A stretch of DNA of 64,000 bases from Lytechinus variegatus (GCF_018143015.1 NC_054754.1:21762875-21826874), one strand, 5' to 3'; shown: positions 25,155 through 37,462, counted from the first letter of the stretch. Notes: generated by a model from the letters alone, not told the origin. A program made the numbers and translations.

Positions 25155-25775
25155 TTAAAGGTAAAGTCCACCTCAGATAAATATTGATTTGAATCAATAC
25201 AGCAAAATCAGACGAGCATAATGCAGAATATTTCATTGAAATCGAATGTAAAATAAGAAAGTTATGACGTTTTCAAGTTTCCTTTATTTTTACCAAAATA
25301 AAAATAATCATGTGCACAATTTAGTCATGTGCCAGTGAGGTAATCGATGATGTCACTCACTCACTATTTCTTTTGTTTTTATATTGTTTGAATTATAAAT
25401 ACAAATTTCAATTTTTACAGATAAAATTTTGAAAAATAAGGATAATTGAACCATAAAATATCAAACAATGGTAAGTCCATATGTTCAGGGAGAATGGAAA
25501 CTTTATTTCACAGAACATGGGGAAAAAATTAAACTATTTCATATTTCATACAATAAAATACAATACAATAAGTGAGTGAGTTATGTCACCAGTTCCCTCA
25601 TCTGCATAATTATAAGCAGAATGTGCCTAAATGTTTTGTGAAATCAAGCGAATCTTAAATATCAAAACTTTATTATTTTACATCCGATTTTGATGCAATG
25701 CTCACCGTTATGCTTGTTGGATTTTTCTCTTTTTATTCAAACCAACTTTTTGTTGGGGGTGGACTAGTCCTTTAA
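25155..25775 (+). mobile_element. MITE family A, full length, moderately diverged
   Basis: TTAAAGGTAAAGTCCACCTC at the left and GGTGGACTAGTCCTTTAA at the right, 621 bp. TTAA lies at both borders and the internal GTCACTCACTCACTATT block is inverted in the second half. Confidence 0.75.
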
Positions 25776-26261
25776 GTTTTTTTTTTATAATCGCGAACAC
25801 GAGTATCGTTGAACAAAATAATGTGCACGCGTGCGTAGTGGGAGCTGAAATGGAAGCATAATAAGTATAATTTTAAGCACTTGTAAGAGTGATTATTCTT
25901 CGCCTATTTCCTATTTTTCATTTCTAGCAAGGGGCTGATTAATTTTGCAAGAGAAGAGTGTGATTTGTCCCCACCCCCACTTTTTTGACAGAGCGACCGA
26001 GAGTCCCCTTGACACCGGCCCCCGGATACGCGAGGATTGGACTAAAAAGAAAATACTAAATTCGGCCACCATAGTATAGGCCTATAAGTAAAAAAAATTA
26101 TACATACACTACATTACAGTGGTTTTTTTCAAGTTTCCTGTTTACTAAGTTAAGAAAAAATAAGGACATACATGTACCTGAAAAACGTTCAGAATATAAG
26201 ATAAAAGCAAACTTTGAATATTAATATTATTAATGTAAACATTACTAAGATATTTATTGTA

Positions 26262-26351
<90 letters not shown>

Positions 26352-27440
26352 CAAGCGAACATGTACAGGGATCAATGCTACTTTTATGCATAGGCATATC
26401 ACTTCCCTTTTTTCTCTCTCAGGAGGGGGAAAAATATATTTATAATTCGTTTCAATATTGATCAGCTAGTTCTGTTTGTGGGAGTACCGTTAGCATGCAA
26501 TGCAACTTGATTGTCGATGCACTGTCAGGAGATATCGGCTAGACACTCATGATTATGATGATGATAATGATAGTCTATCTCTATTATCATGATTATCACG
26601 ATTTATAGTTAAAACGAGGCATCAAAATTAGCATGCGGAACCTGCAACGCCGTAGGCGTACGCCTATGTGTTGTATGATGTTAAAACGGTAGACCTTTTG
26701 TGTGTCTACCTATTCTAAATGCAAAAGCCACTAGCCTAGGTTTCAAGAAAAAGGAAATAATACTTACTTCGTTCAAAGACAGATGAAGGTACACGCCGTA
26801 CTCTTGTAGCTACATATATATATATACTTGCAATGATCTTCCTATGAACATTTTGTTGTACAGTTCGTATCCCCATTTATCTGGTACCCATTCATTGTTA
26901 CCGTGACCTCTAGCTGTGTCAACATCTCTAGGCTCTGCGGCGAAACTTTTTTTACTCAAATACAAGGCCTATATTGTTGTAGGATCAAAGCTATTCTTTA
27001 TTTTTCTCTCGCATTTTCCATATCAAAATGGATGTGGCTAAACATCATACGTCATTGAGGAATATCTCATTCCATTGACAAATTTTTAATCTGATATGCA
27101 TATACCAGGAAATCGTTCCTAAGGCCTAACTATAGCAGGCCTAATTAATTAATGGAAATAAAAGTGTTATTGTAAATTATTGGTCCATCAAAATAATTAT
27201 CAGCCTATCACTTTCTCTTATCTTTTTGAAGGATGATTAGAATCACTGTAATACATATCTTTTCAATCAATGTTGATAACATTAACATATTATTATCATC
27301 ACATTTACAATATTATCATAACAATAATTCCAAATATAAGAATGATTATAATTAGATTATTCATAATTATATCAATTATTATAATCATACTTATTATATT
27401 CATGATTATAATTATTATAATTGAGATTATGATCGGGGAT
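25776..27440. other. Intergenic, (TA)n tract and ATT-rich DNA
   Basis: A TA microsatellite occupies 26265-26351 and AAT/ATT-rich simple sequence about 27280-27430. No gene is supported. Confidence 0.4.
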
Positions 27441-27567
27441 GATCCAGTAATTTTTAAAGGGGGGCACATTTTCCCCGAGGAAAAATTTTTACATTACAAA
27501 ATTTGATTGTGTCTCTTAAGGGGGGAGGGGGGCGGGCACGGACTGTGTCCCCCCATGGATCCGCCAG
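27441..27567 (-). mobile_element. G/C-run element, GGCGGATCC family
   Basis: On the minus strand it starts CTGGCGGATCCATGGGGGGA and carries GTGCCCGCCCCCC, a match in order to the element at 222-395. It ends near ACTGGATC. Confidence 0.5.
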
Positions 27568-28021
27568 TTATTATGATTACAATCATACTTACATGTATAT
27601 TTATAATAAGTATTGATTATGATAATGATAATTGATTATAATTGTAATCATGTATATGATTATAATTATAATTGTAATTATAATTTTTAAATTTCAATTA
27701 CAATTAAAATTGCAATTGATATTCTCATCAGAATACTACATAATAATTTGGAGCAACATGCATGGCGTAAGGTAGAACCAACTTTGGAATCAAGGATCTT
27801 GGGCTCTTAACTTAGCATGAGGCAATTTCCTTAAGAAGAAATTGATCCCGGTTTTGCTGGATGGAAAAAAAATGGTCTTTAATGAGGCTACGCAAATCCT
27901 TGTATCTGATTGGGGGAGGGGTACGATCGGATATTTAGACCGGGTTGGGTTTAGCAGCATGGCTGCATGATGATTGACAAGGCTTTTTAGCCCCGCCTAC
28001 TTAAAACGCGTGTATCCCCAA

Positions 28022-28033
28022 CCCCCTCTCTCT

Positions 28034-28082
<49 letters not shown>
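28022..28082. repeat. (TC)n(AC)n microsatellite
   Basis: TCTC dinucleotides followed by about 15 AC units. The next 200 bases to 28275 show nothing recognisable. Confidence 0.9.
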
Positions 28083-28083
<1 letters not shown>

Positions 28084-28520
28084 TACACCAACTGTAACGT
28101 ACATAGTATACACGTATTTTGCAATGCAACCTCTGCTGTGTATACCGGCAGATGGCAGCAAATAACCCCCTCTTAATATGCCTGATATGATCATATTAAG
28201 CCATTTGATGAAAAGAGTATATCAGTCTTTATAAGTAGGAGACCAGGTTGAAAATCTCCCTGCCTCGGTTTGGAGTGTGTCATAGATCGATTATAAATCA
28301 TTTTGCAACTAAATCGCAATCTTCTGGAACTACATCGTCATAGCTGACGGGATATACTAGGTAAACCAAATCAATTTCAAATTAATAATCTGATTCTATC
28401 AAACTGTTATCAAATAGTTATTAAAGCAAAATTAGTCAAAATAAATATGGCTTTTAGAAAAATTCCATTTACTTTTACATAAGAATATTAACCAGTACAG
28501 GCTGTATTTTATTATGGGTA

Positions 28521-28531
28521 CACTATATATA
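28521..28531 (+). promoter_or_regulatory. Candidate TATA promoter, gene copy 1
   Basis: CACTATATATAC lies in a block conserved with 43621-43631, about 300 bp upstream of the shared splice donor. By the usual 25-30 bp spacing, transcription would begin near 28553. Inferred from conservation between the two copies; no transcript data. Confidence 0.45.
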
Positions 28532-28552
28532 CAAACATGGTCAACAGCTAGA

Positions 28553-28834
28553 CTAGTAGTTGTAGAGTGTTGTTCGAGGACAGAAACACTCACGCGAAAG
28601 AAACACTCACGGGAAAGAAACACTCACGGGAAAGAAACACTCACGGGAACCTACCACTCAGCCGGCGTTCATTAGGATATACAACTGGTGTTTTTTTCTT
28701 TCCTTTCGTTGTAAATTTCCTCGACCTAAAATATTTCATTTGAACAAAGTCTTTGACAGGATTAGGTTCATCTTTTTTTATCATATATTATCAGTGAGAT
28801 ATCACGATTATCAGTTGCCAAGGAAATATTTCAC
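28553..28834 (+). other. Predicted non-coding first exon, copy 1
   Basis: Bounded by the inferred start and by a donor (GTAAGTACCCCTTACTT at 28835) that matches copy 2 (GTAAGTACGCCTTACTT at 43885). The last 53 bases repeat the intronic segment at 29072-29127 and are absent at the matching place in copy 2, so the exon end here was rebuilt by a local duplication. No start codon context matches the downstream frame. Confidence 0.4.
28584..28651 (+). repeat. 17-bp tandem repeat, four units, near promoter
   Basis: AAACACTCACGGGAAAG repeated four times (first unit with CGCG for CGGG). It starts about 55 bp downstream of the TATA-like box, inside the predicted first exon, and is absent from copy 2 at the matching place. 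Confidence 0.85.
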
Positions 28835-29674
28835 GTAAGTACCCCTTACTTCTACTTGTACCATTAATAGCTATAATTTCATCAAGACAATTTTTTACCA
28901 ATAAGCATGTTAGTCTAGAAATATGCTTGGTCTCTATTTAATGATTCTGATGAAACTTAAAGATAATATTCTTAAGTTACTTTCTGTGATGTATTTTGGA
29001 AATTTGTTGGAAAATCAAGCAAGTTAAAGCTTGTCTTAAATTCATTTTTTTTTCCATTTTCTATTTATGTATCATATATTATCAGTGAGATATCACGATT
29101 ATCAGTTGCCTTGGAAATATTTCACGTTTGTAGAAGAAATATTTGCCGAAAATTGCAAACATTTCAACTTTCCGTTCGCTTATAAAAAATAAAAAGATAT
29201 ATTAGGAATTGATCTCAGTGATTCAACAAAAAATAGAAAACTTATCCATGATCATAAATTTCATTTGTTAAAAAACATTTATACGTGTGAAATAGATATA
29301 GGTATGCTATAAATGTTTGAGAGATTCACACAAAATTATCCCCTTCATAAATGAATTCATCTCATATTTATGGTTTATTTACATCACTAATTATTAGCGC
29401 CCTACATATTGAATATGAAAATATGAGGTATTTTCAAGGGTGGATTATGTATGGAGAAAGTGGGCTCTTTTTATCCGCTTCGAAATTTTTTTTTTGATTC
29501 AAGAGAGTGATTACAGAAAAGTATTTCGTCTGGAATAGCATTCATTAAATTCATTCATTTTGAAGTCCTACGAGCCATGGTGCATGTTACAATTTAAATC
29601 AACCAACACTCTTTATAAAGACAGGTAATTATCATATGATTATAATCGATCATACAATACATCGATTAAAGACC

Positions 29675-29940
29675 CACAGAAAAGGTGTTGTGGATCAGTG
29701 GATAAATCTCTGGATTTTGGACCAAAAGGGCCGGGATTCGAATCTAACCACGGTACTCGCGTCCTTTGGCGAGGCGTTTATCTGCATTTGCCACTCTCCA
29801 CCCATGTGTAGTAAATGTGTACCAGGTAGGAAGAAATTCATTGAATGGTCGAGTAACCTTTAAGAGTAGAAGTGCTAACACTAGCTGTGCTATTAAGGGT
29901 TAATAGTATGCCGCGCTTAGAAACAATGTATTAAGCACCA
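29675..29940 (+). mobile_element. tRNA-headed SINE, second family
   Basis: A-box-like GTGGATCAGTGGATAA, B-box-like GGGATTCGAATCT and the following GCCACTCTCCACCC / GGTAGGAAGAAATTC body differ from the 15.3-kb SINE family. The tail ends near GCGCTTAGAAACAATGTATT. It lies in intron 1 of gene copy 1 and is not seen in copy 2. Confidence 0.55.
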
Positions 29941-30442
29941 CATAATGTTGCATATTATTAACATTCATAATTTCGTGCACCATGTAATATATTACTCATA
30001 AAACATGTTCATCTTTGTTCATGTATGATAAAAGAGAAGTGCAGATTAGTGCCTCGCTATGTAGGCGCCATGACAAGGATTCCAATCCTGAATATTTCGT
30101 TTTGTGCGGCGCATTAAATCTCTAGGTCACAGCAACTTCAATTTTTCTTTCAGTTATTACAAAGAGTTACTTATTCAGTTTTATTTTAAACAGGGTAGTC
30201 CTTCAGTGCATATAGGCATGCTTTACAAAAGAGCCCTGTGGAAATAGAATGGTTATCAATTCTGAGTGAATGTCATGAGAAGAAAAAAAATATGGGCAAC
30301 TAAAAAGCAGAGTGGAAGAAAGAGAAGAGAAAGACAGAAGAATAGAACTCCCTCTGTTGTGCGCTTCTGACAGAAAATGGATTGACCAGTAATACTTTGG
30401 AACCCCACACTTCCTCGGAGTCTACCAGTTGCAGACATCAGT

Positions 30443-30538
30443 ATGAATATTCATAACTTTCGTCTTCGGAATAAGAGTACGCATGAGCGTGGACTTGTGC
30501 AGTCTTATTTTGAAGACGAAAGTTATGAATATTCATAT
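30443..30538. repeat. 34-bp perfect-type hairpin, intron 1 of copy 1
   Basis: TATGAATATTCATAACTTTC at 30443 and GAAAGTTATGAATATTCATA ending at 30538 are inverted; pairing extends through GTCTTC and AATAAG. The loop is about 28 bases. Transcribed RNA would fold into a long stem. Confidence 0.7.
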
Positions 30539-32204
30539 TGATCTCCGGAATTGCGGTGAAAAAAGATAGTTTCGGCCGCGAGGTAGGTATGCGTTGCGGG
30601 CAAAGGTGAATTAAAAAAAATTAACCGGGGGCGCATTGAGACTGACAAATCGTTAAAAAAAGACGGTCTTCGGAACTATGCAAACTGTTTATAATTTTAG
30701 TGACAACGATAGCGGCTCTGTGAAGTAACGATGTACACTGCTGACCGACCGGCTCGGGCGCGCGTAGTGCGAAAGCATGGTAGGGGTGAATCATAAATAT
30801 TGTAATTTGTTCTTGATTATAATCTAAATACATAAAAAGCCCACCCCACATTTCATTATAGTCATAGATTTTATCACATCTATACGGACTTCGATGCGCG
30901 CGTGCGTGCGAGCGTGCAGCGTGCGAACCGAATTCATATACATGCCGAAAAGGGGACGCCCTTTAACGAAGAGGCGACGAAAAAATAAAAGTTTTTGAAC
31001 GGTGATCATTGTGATCGGGTTTTTTGCGAAGAGAAATGTGCTATGCATTGGAATAGTAATTTGAGAAGAACGTTGGTCTGCTTCTTTTATATACGCACCA
31101 CTCTAAAATAAAAACCACCACTCAATAAAAAAGAATATCTTCAGTTATCATCAAACCAGTGTCTGCTAATTATAAACTTGCTGGTCGTGCATGAAGATAT
31201 TTTCGTTTGTCCCAATTTAGAGTGCCTTTAGTATACAGAGTAAACATAAAACCTTGTTAAGTTTTATTCAACACTCTTTATAGTTTTTTAATAGTTTAAA
31301 CAAGTGTTTAGAATAACCGACTTGAGTTCATTATGAGGGGCGTCTGGCCTTGGACCCTCCCCCCCTCCGAAAAAAATACACGATTAAGGAGGAAAAAAAG
31401 GGTGTCATCTTTTGTATCTTAATCTCAAAATCTATCACAATTTTGATTTTTGTATTAAACAGCGTCTTTTTCTCCCGCTTCGCTCTCTCCCAATTGTTGG
31501 TTTTTATTTGTTAGGGTGAGAGAGATTTTACCTCATACGTCATGTCTTGCCCCCCACAAAAAAATGTGTTACTAAATACACCATTGCTGTAACTTGCTGG
31601 GTGTATGCGACGAGAAAGATTATCTTCAATAACGTAAAAAAAATTATGATTATAATTATTACTGTAATTTTTGTTTTGAGGGGGGATGCATCGACAAAAC
31701 AATTTCCTGCCCTTCACTCAGTCAGTCAAGCCAATGAATTCATGATTGTTCGATTGGTCTATGTAATAAGTTTAGACATATATACAGTGCAATGAAAATC
31801 ACCATGCAAATCACAGTGAGATTGTACGGGAAAGACGACTGAATGTAACCATTTTATTATCAACATAGCCAGATAGATTAAGGCAAAATCATTTGATAAT
31901 ATTCTATCAAATGTCTACTAAAACAAAACACATCATATTACCTTCACATTGACTTTATTCCAATGTATGATGACTCCAATAAATGAGGAAGTTGTACATC
32001 ATAATATCAACAATTTGCTTGCAGTGGAAATGCGCTCGTAATGATTATTATACATGTATATACAGTATGTATTATAGAGCTGTGTTTTACAGTTGTATAT
32101 GTATATCATAATTTCTTCCGCTTGTGCTTTGGACTTTGATCATCGCATATAACCCTCTAAACAAAGAAAAATCAAACGCCATACGATGTAGCAGGGGCCG
32201 CGGA

Positions 32205-32335
32205 ACGGTTTTCAAGGGGGGGGGGGGCTGACCATGCAAAAAATCACAATCCTATGGTCATTTTTACGTTTTTGTACACAGTTTTGGAAAAAAAAGTGGG
32301 GGGGGGGGCTGAAACCCCCCGCTATCGCGGCCCCT
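32205..32335. mobile_element. Small G-run element with GGGGCCGC ends
   Basis: AGGGGCCGCGGAACGG at the left and CTATCGCGGCCCCTGATT at the right are inverted. Two G-runs flank ACCATGCAAAAAATCACAAT. Gene copy 2 lacks it: the paralogous DNA at about 47560-47620 reads through, which confirms an insertion. Confidence 0.7.
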
Positions 32336-32752
32336 GATTCGGCAAAAGAGAAAAATCATATCATGGGATATCGATGGAATTTGTAACTAAGATTAGGTTT
32401 ATCTTTTTTTTTAATGAAAATTAGGAAAGATTAGAGGAGAGACAAATCGACGAGAGAAAAAATCAGATTGATATAACAATATTGCACTGGTCAGAGGGCT
32501 CATAACTAAACAAGACCCGTTTACTAGAAATTAAGCTAAGTGAGAAGAAAGAGAATAAATTTATAAAGGACAGATCATAATTATACGACAGAAAAGTATT
32601 TTTAGGAGTTGTTTGATGTTTTATAATGTATTTTTTGGCGCCTTAGAATAAAGAAGGAAGGAAAAGTGATTTTTTTCTCCATTTCATGCATAGAAATGTC
32701 AACTCATCACTCTAAGAACAAATCAGTCAAATTGACTAAACCAGTAGTCAGA

Positions 32753-32879
32753 TGGGTGCAACTGATATGGAAATCACTCATAGTCACATTTTGACACATA
32801 TTCTAGTCAGAAATAACCCTTTTCTAGTAAAATACGATTAGAAAATAGTTATATACGACTAGAATAACAGTTGCACCCA
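32753..32879. mobile_element. 127-bp MITE with TGGGTGCAACTG ends
   Basis: TGGGTGCAACTG at the left is inverted at the right as CAGTTGCACCCA. Interior phrases TCTAGTCAG and GACTAGAA are also inverted. It sits just upstream of coding exon 1 of copy 1 and may have moved the splice acceptor relative to copy 2. Confidence 0.6.
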
Positions 32880-32958
32880 GCTTACCCTATCATAACAAGT
32901 CATTTTAAGTGTATGTTTTGCAATATATATTTGGTTTCTAGAACGAGTATCAAAAGAC

Positions 32959-35193
32959 ATGGCAACTCAGTATCGTGAAACATACCCCAGTGACAGCAAC
33001 GCTGAAAATAAGGTAAGAAAATAGGAAGTTTATAAAACATAGAATAAGAGAGTACGTGATATTGATATTGGTCCACCCGATAGAATTGTTTAGTTGTCAA
33101 AAGTTCTTTTGGGAATACTAATTTGGAGATATTTACAAGAACTTAAATCTAATTTTGTAGTAATTCACTAAAATAATGTTCATTAACTTTTGCTTTCATG
33201 TGAGATTATGGTCTACTTTAGCGTACCGTGGGTCGCGTCACTTAGCAAAGTGCACTCAGTTGCCAGGTATACTGACCTAATTTTAAGGACAGTGCCATTA
33301 AACAGATATGTATATCGCTGATCAAATAATGCGAGCGCGAAGCGCGAGCTGAAAATCTTTTATATTCAGACCTAAAAGGGACATTAAAAGGAAAGTTTTG
33401 TATTCATGATACGTACTTGTCTCGCTTCAACAAACAATACGAGCGCGAAGCGCGAGATGAAATTTTTGTATAGACCAGAAACAGGGACATTTTACGGACT
33501 ATATTTCAGGAATCAATTAAAAGTATGCATCTCTCACCATAGTCATCTAATGTGATTGCCAAGCGCTTGCTGGTTTTGTTAGAATTGGTATAAACACATG
33601 AAGCACTTGTAGTCGTTGTATTCATGAGTAATATAGGTATCTCACTAATCAAATAAGCGCGAAGCGCTAGCTGAAAATTTAGGAAATTCAGACTTGAAGA
33701 GGGGGTATTCTAAGGCTTGTATGCAGGAATTCACTATAAATTCACAGTTTGTATTTCATCAGATTTTTTAAATATTTTTTAAAAAAATCTTGTCTTTGCT
33801 TTTATTTTGTTAGATATCAATAAATCTCCAAGGTTTACGTCTTGAAATTTATTCAACTCGCCAGACCAAATTCTCCTGCTCCATTGATGAAAATGAAGTA
33901 GAAATCGTGTTGAAAATCAAGGTGAGTAGATCAATAAAAACGGTAAAATTCACTGTGATATTTTTCAAAATATTGTTTGAATAAATGATTTCATACAGTA
34001 TAATGATGCAAATTTGAGCAAATCAAGCAATATGAATAAAGCTACGGATGCAAGTAAAACTTGAAGTACAAAATTGATAAATGTGAATGCTGCCCTCTAT
34101 GTGCCGTTCTAAGACTTTGACCAACTCAACTAATCAGACAAGTACTGCACACAATAAACTTATCGAATTTTCAATTCCATATTCATTTTAAGTCATTCAC
34201 TCCTCGTATGCAAACCTTAATAAGTATAAATCCTCTTGGTGCTAAATTTTGTCACGAGATTGACGGGTCGTGTGGTCTAGTGGTTAGAAGATCGTAAAGT
34301 TGTGAGTTCGAAACCCCGTTCTACCAATTCGAAAAACAAAATACCCAAGAGTCCTCTGTCCTCTAAACATGCTAAAGGTCAGCCACTGTGCCTGATTAAT
34401 TTCGAAGTAACATGTTCCCTATGTAATAGGTTATATACCAGCTTTGCATTTATCAGCAAAAAAATGAAAATAAAATAAAGCTGTCAGAAGTGATCAACTC
34501 AATATAGACCCTATTCATAAATGCTATCACTTTTCTCATTTCACCTTTTCGTATAGGCGTGCCATAGACGGGAAAAGGAAAATAAAGTAAATTCTGACAT
34601 TTTCTCACTATGAAATAGTTTTCTCTCCATCTCATCATTTATTTTGTAATTCCCCCACACTTTTAAAGGAAGAAAAGGAGGTCTTGAACGTGGGTGTACA
34701 GCCTCAGGACGAAAGAAACACCGGAGCGGGACTAGACACTGCTCCCGAAACTTCGGGGTTTGACACACAGGATGACGATATAATGTCTGAAATTGTAAGT
34801 ATACAGCGCTTATTTTTCTATTTGCCCCCCCCCCCTTGTCTTCTTCTCTGTGGTGTGTGTGTTTTGGGGGATGGGGGAGCCAATTTTAGCAAACGTTAGC
34901 GTATAGAGAAATACAAATCCATGTGTATGTGTGACATTATGTTCAGAGAATGTTATAAACCTCAATTTTCGAGATTTCTTTTTTGGAAAAATTAGTAGAT
35001 ATTTGTTCCCTTATTAGTCAATTCATTGATATTTCATGTCAAATTATACACATTGGTAATGGAAATACGTTTTCACTTGTATTGTATGAATCTTATTATT
35101 TACCTAAATATTTTTCTCATTTCTCATTTATCACAGGGACCTCTGCGATCCGATGAAGGGAGACAAGGTTCTCTTGGATTACCAGAGGAGTGA
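32959..35193 (+). CDS. Uncharacterised acidic protein, four coding exons, copy 1
   Basis: Exons at 32959-33012, 33814-33921, 34669-34794 and 35137-35193 join in phase 0 into 114 residues plus stop. Acceptors are TTCTAG (32941), TTGTTAG, TTTTAAAG and ATCACAG; donors are GTAAGA, GTGAGT and GTAAGT. The start ATG is the first in the exon and matches copy 2. Exon 1 reads MATQYRETYPSDSN and so on; exon 2 alternates hydrophobic residues (ISINLQGLRLEIYS, then VEIVLK), suggesting beta strands; exon 3 is acidic (EEKEV, DTAPETSG, DTQDDD); exon 4 has GRQGSLGLPEE. About 24 acidic against 11 basic residues. No signal peptide, membrane segment or Cys-rich motif. Aligned residues conserved in copy 2: MA-Q--ET-P-D-N, VEIVLK, EEKEV, DTAP-TSG, GRQGSL. 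I do not recognise the family. Upstream coding exons cannot be excluded. Confidence 0.62.
33221..33760. repeat. GCGAAGCGCG satellite, intron 1 of copy 1
   Basis: Starts with GCGTACCGTGGGTCGCGTCA and holds AGCGCGAAGCGCGAG boxes near 33333, 33441 and 33653, i.e. spacings of about 108 and 212 bp. Between boxes runs ATTCAGACCTAAAAGGGACA-type sequence. The same repeat lies in intron 2 of copy 2 (60812-61640), a different intron, so the two were gained separately. Confidence 0.7.
34262..34330 (+). mobile_element. tRNA-like SINE head, intron 2 of copy 1
   Basis: GTGTGGTCTAGTGGTTAG (A-box) and GTGAGTTCGAAACCCC (B-box) are spaced about as in a tRNA. The block recurs at 50625-50700 in intron 2 of copy 2, so the insertion predates the gene duplication. 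It is not a functional tRNA: the acceptor stem does not pair. Confidence 0.55.
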
Positions 35194-35335
35194 TCGTGAT
35201 CACATTCTTTAGTTGGGAGAGGGGTTGTAGGGGCAAATGGTAATACAATAGATGTGATGAAAGGAGACTAGGTTCTCTGGGACTGCTATAGCAGTGATCA
35301 CGGATCATATTAAGCATAGAGGGGGAGGGGCGGGG
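35147..35335 (+). repeat. 104-bp tandem repeat over the last exon, copy 1
   Basis: Two units begin at about 35147 (GATCCGATGAAGGGAGACAA) and 35251 (GATGTGATGAAAGGAGACTA). Each contains the CTGGGA/TTGGATTACC, GTGATC and GGGAGAGGGG-type parts. Unit 1 holds the terminal coding exon. In the same frame unit 2 would read DERRLGSLGLL and stop. Confidence 0.75.
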
Positions 35336-35402
35336 GCGGTGGGGGGGGGGTAAGTGTGAAGGATAAGACAACCCCGTACTTTCCAAAATGCATATATCCC
35401 CA

Positions 35403-35425
35403 TTTTTCTGAAATAGACGCCTGAA
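35403..35425 (+). terminator. Candidate 3' end, copy 1 (AATAGA variant)
   Basis: TTTTCTGAAATAGACGCCTG aligns with copy 2, where the same place reads AATAAA (63617-63622). In copy 1 the hexamer is AATAGA, a weaker variant. A canonical AATAAA occurs further down at 35822. Confidence 0.35.
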
Positions 35426-35474
35426 TTACTTTATTAAAATCTTCTTGTACTGCAAAGAGTTTTTTGGTGTTTAT

Positions 35475-36975
35475 TAGGGGCTGTAACAATAGTAACATGT
35501 TATCTGAATGAGAGGGGCTCCTAAACTCAAATTTTCATTCCTTAATTCATTTCCAGTTCATATTGAAAAATGTATATAAAGTCATCAAATATGCCTGTTT
35601 GCATTGTTGCAAAAATGAGAACAATATAAATTTACAAATACGAATTTATCGTTTGTTAATGAGTCATTTCAGTTATCATACACCTTGTATAATGAGATGT
35701 AATATTTGAGGAAATACGGGAATTCACAAAACAGCATAGTATGCATGATAATGTGGACCCAGAAAACATAAAAATGCATTCATGAACTGCTTGGCAAAGA
35801 GAGCAAAAAACAAGGGCAAAAAATAAATTATCAGCTGAAAAAAAAATCTGAGACCGTTGTACCTAAATCTTTGCTTTGTAAGTACTGTGTTAATCGATAG
35901 GTCTTCCTCAGAACTCATTCATTTGTATCTTCGCTTTTCGGGTTACCTGCTCAATATCATTCGTATTTTAATGTGAATATATCTTTCTAATATTCGCTTA
36001 GAGACCATTAAGATACTCTTTATGAATTATGAATCTGTGTCGTGTTTCTGCATATACTCTAGACATATGAAAGGATTTTGTGTAAACTGGTTAGTTTTAT
36101 CATGTTTATGTTTGGTTTGGAAAGATAAAGACCGGTGCCAGAATTCTTAGGTTAAGGAGAAGCAGGGGAGGGGTAGGATAGCTATCTAAGGAGGGGTATG
36201 ATGTAGATAATACCAATTCATTACGATATAAATGACAATGATTTTATTTCTTGACGGCCCCTCCTGTGGGAATAGAAGAAATATAATAACTTATAACAAT
36301 GGCAATAATAGGCATAAGAAAAATACAAAGGTAACAAAAAAATAAATAAATAAAAGGAAAGAAAAAAAATCAAACATGATAATAACAAATAATACAAGAT
36401 CAATAATAGAAACGGACACAAATTAACCACCCCACCCCAGACATGCCAGAGAGTATATAGTTGTATATATAGTTTTTATAATTAGCATTGAAACTAAGTT
36501 TAGGGGCTTGCCTTCTTTACAAGCTTTTGCTTTTCTTGGCAAGTCCCTCCGTTCATTTCTTGTTTCTTTCCATTGATAAAATTACTGCAATAAATTGTAG
36601 TTTTGTTTAATTTATATTCAACATTTGTTACGAAATGTCATTGATTTGTCTGTAATATCTATTATATTGAATATGTATTGTTACTTTGATTGTATTTTGA
36701 AAAAAAATTGTTGAACGGAAATAAATCTAAATCTAAATCTCTAAATCTAAAAGTATCTGGAGACCGGTACAAAGACACATACCCCACTGAGCATGTGGGG
36801 GCGCAATCCAACAAAATCTGAAATCATGCCCTAATACGAGAAAGTAACCAAGACAGCAACTACATCTAAGATGATATTAAAATTTTTACATAATGAATTT
36901 ACAAAACCTTGACAAAATTTTCAAGTATTTTGTATTTCTCATATGAAACAGCTTGTGCATTTTAATCACATTTGG
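35475..36975. other. Intergenic, with a LINE/SINE-type tail
   Basis: No gene is seen. At 36716-36755 AAATCT repeats follow GGAAAT, the kind of 3' tail left by a plus-strand retroposon, and the preceding 150 bases may be its 3' region. An AATAAATAAATAAA stretch lies at 36338. Confidence 0.35.
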
Positions 36976-37462
36976 TTTACAGAATAATACCCTCTAAAGC
37001 TTTCCTTTCATTTTTAAAAGCAGGACAATTTAACACAAAATGAAGCTCGTCACCCGGCTCTTGCGAGTCACATAAAGTACAAGATTGCAAACCTTGATTA
37101 GGCAAGGAACGACCATTAGCAACAGGCAATCTATGATTTCCACAACGATGTTTACAGAGTTCAATCCTATCTGCAAAATCTAATTTCACTAAATAGTTCT
37201 CAAAACTAAAATCTTGTTTAAATATACTAGAATTCATGCATAAACGATTTCTATTAATTTCAGTATTCCATTCCTGTTTGGCAATATCCACCAATCTGAG
37301 ATTCACAGTTGACTTAACCCACTTAACATGCTTAACGTCCAAGACCATATTCTCAGCACTCCAGAGGTTAGACATCCCACATCTATCCAAAATGTCTTTT
37401 ACTTTCACTATCCCTGGTGACTTATAAAGGTCCCCAATAAGGAGTCGATGGGATGGGGTAAA
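36976..37462 (-). mobile_element. LINE ORF2 C-terminal fragment (zinc-knuckle region)
   Basis: An open frame from 37462 down to a stop near 36977 encodes about 160 residues. It starts near LLIGDLYKSPG and contains ELCKHRCGNHRLPVANGR, then SCTLCDSQEPGDELHFVLNC and PAFKNERKAL. The order CxxC, GDExHF, CP-F-ER after a (N)HRLP motif is the region following reverse transcriptase in many invertebrate non-LTR elements. The RT core is absent, and after the first stop further coding-like sequence (ENFVKVL) appears in another frame. It is a 5'-truncated, dead LINE copy; the clade is not determined. Confidence 0.75.

Larger units (their letters stand above)
28276..35470 (+). repeat. Segmental duplication, copy 1 (gene block)
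   Basis: Aligns in order with 43394-63665. Matches include TCATAGATCGATTATAAA at 28276 and 43394, the TATA segment at 28521 and 43621, GACCGACCG at about 30745 and 46043, the GATTATTAC-free intron block 30745-32410 against 46041-47690, all four coding exons, and the 3' segment TTTTCTGAAATA at 35403 and 63609. Introns differ by many substitutions and insertions, so the duplication is not recent. Confidence 0.85.

Noticed and set aside
28584-28651. Interferon-type response elements in the GGGAAAGAAAC repeats
   Set aside because: GAAA cores are directly adjacent, not spaced by two bases as in an ISRE.
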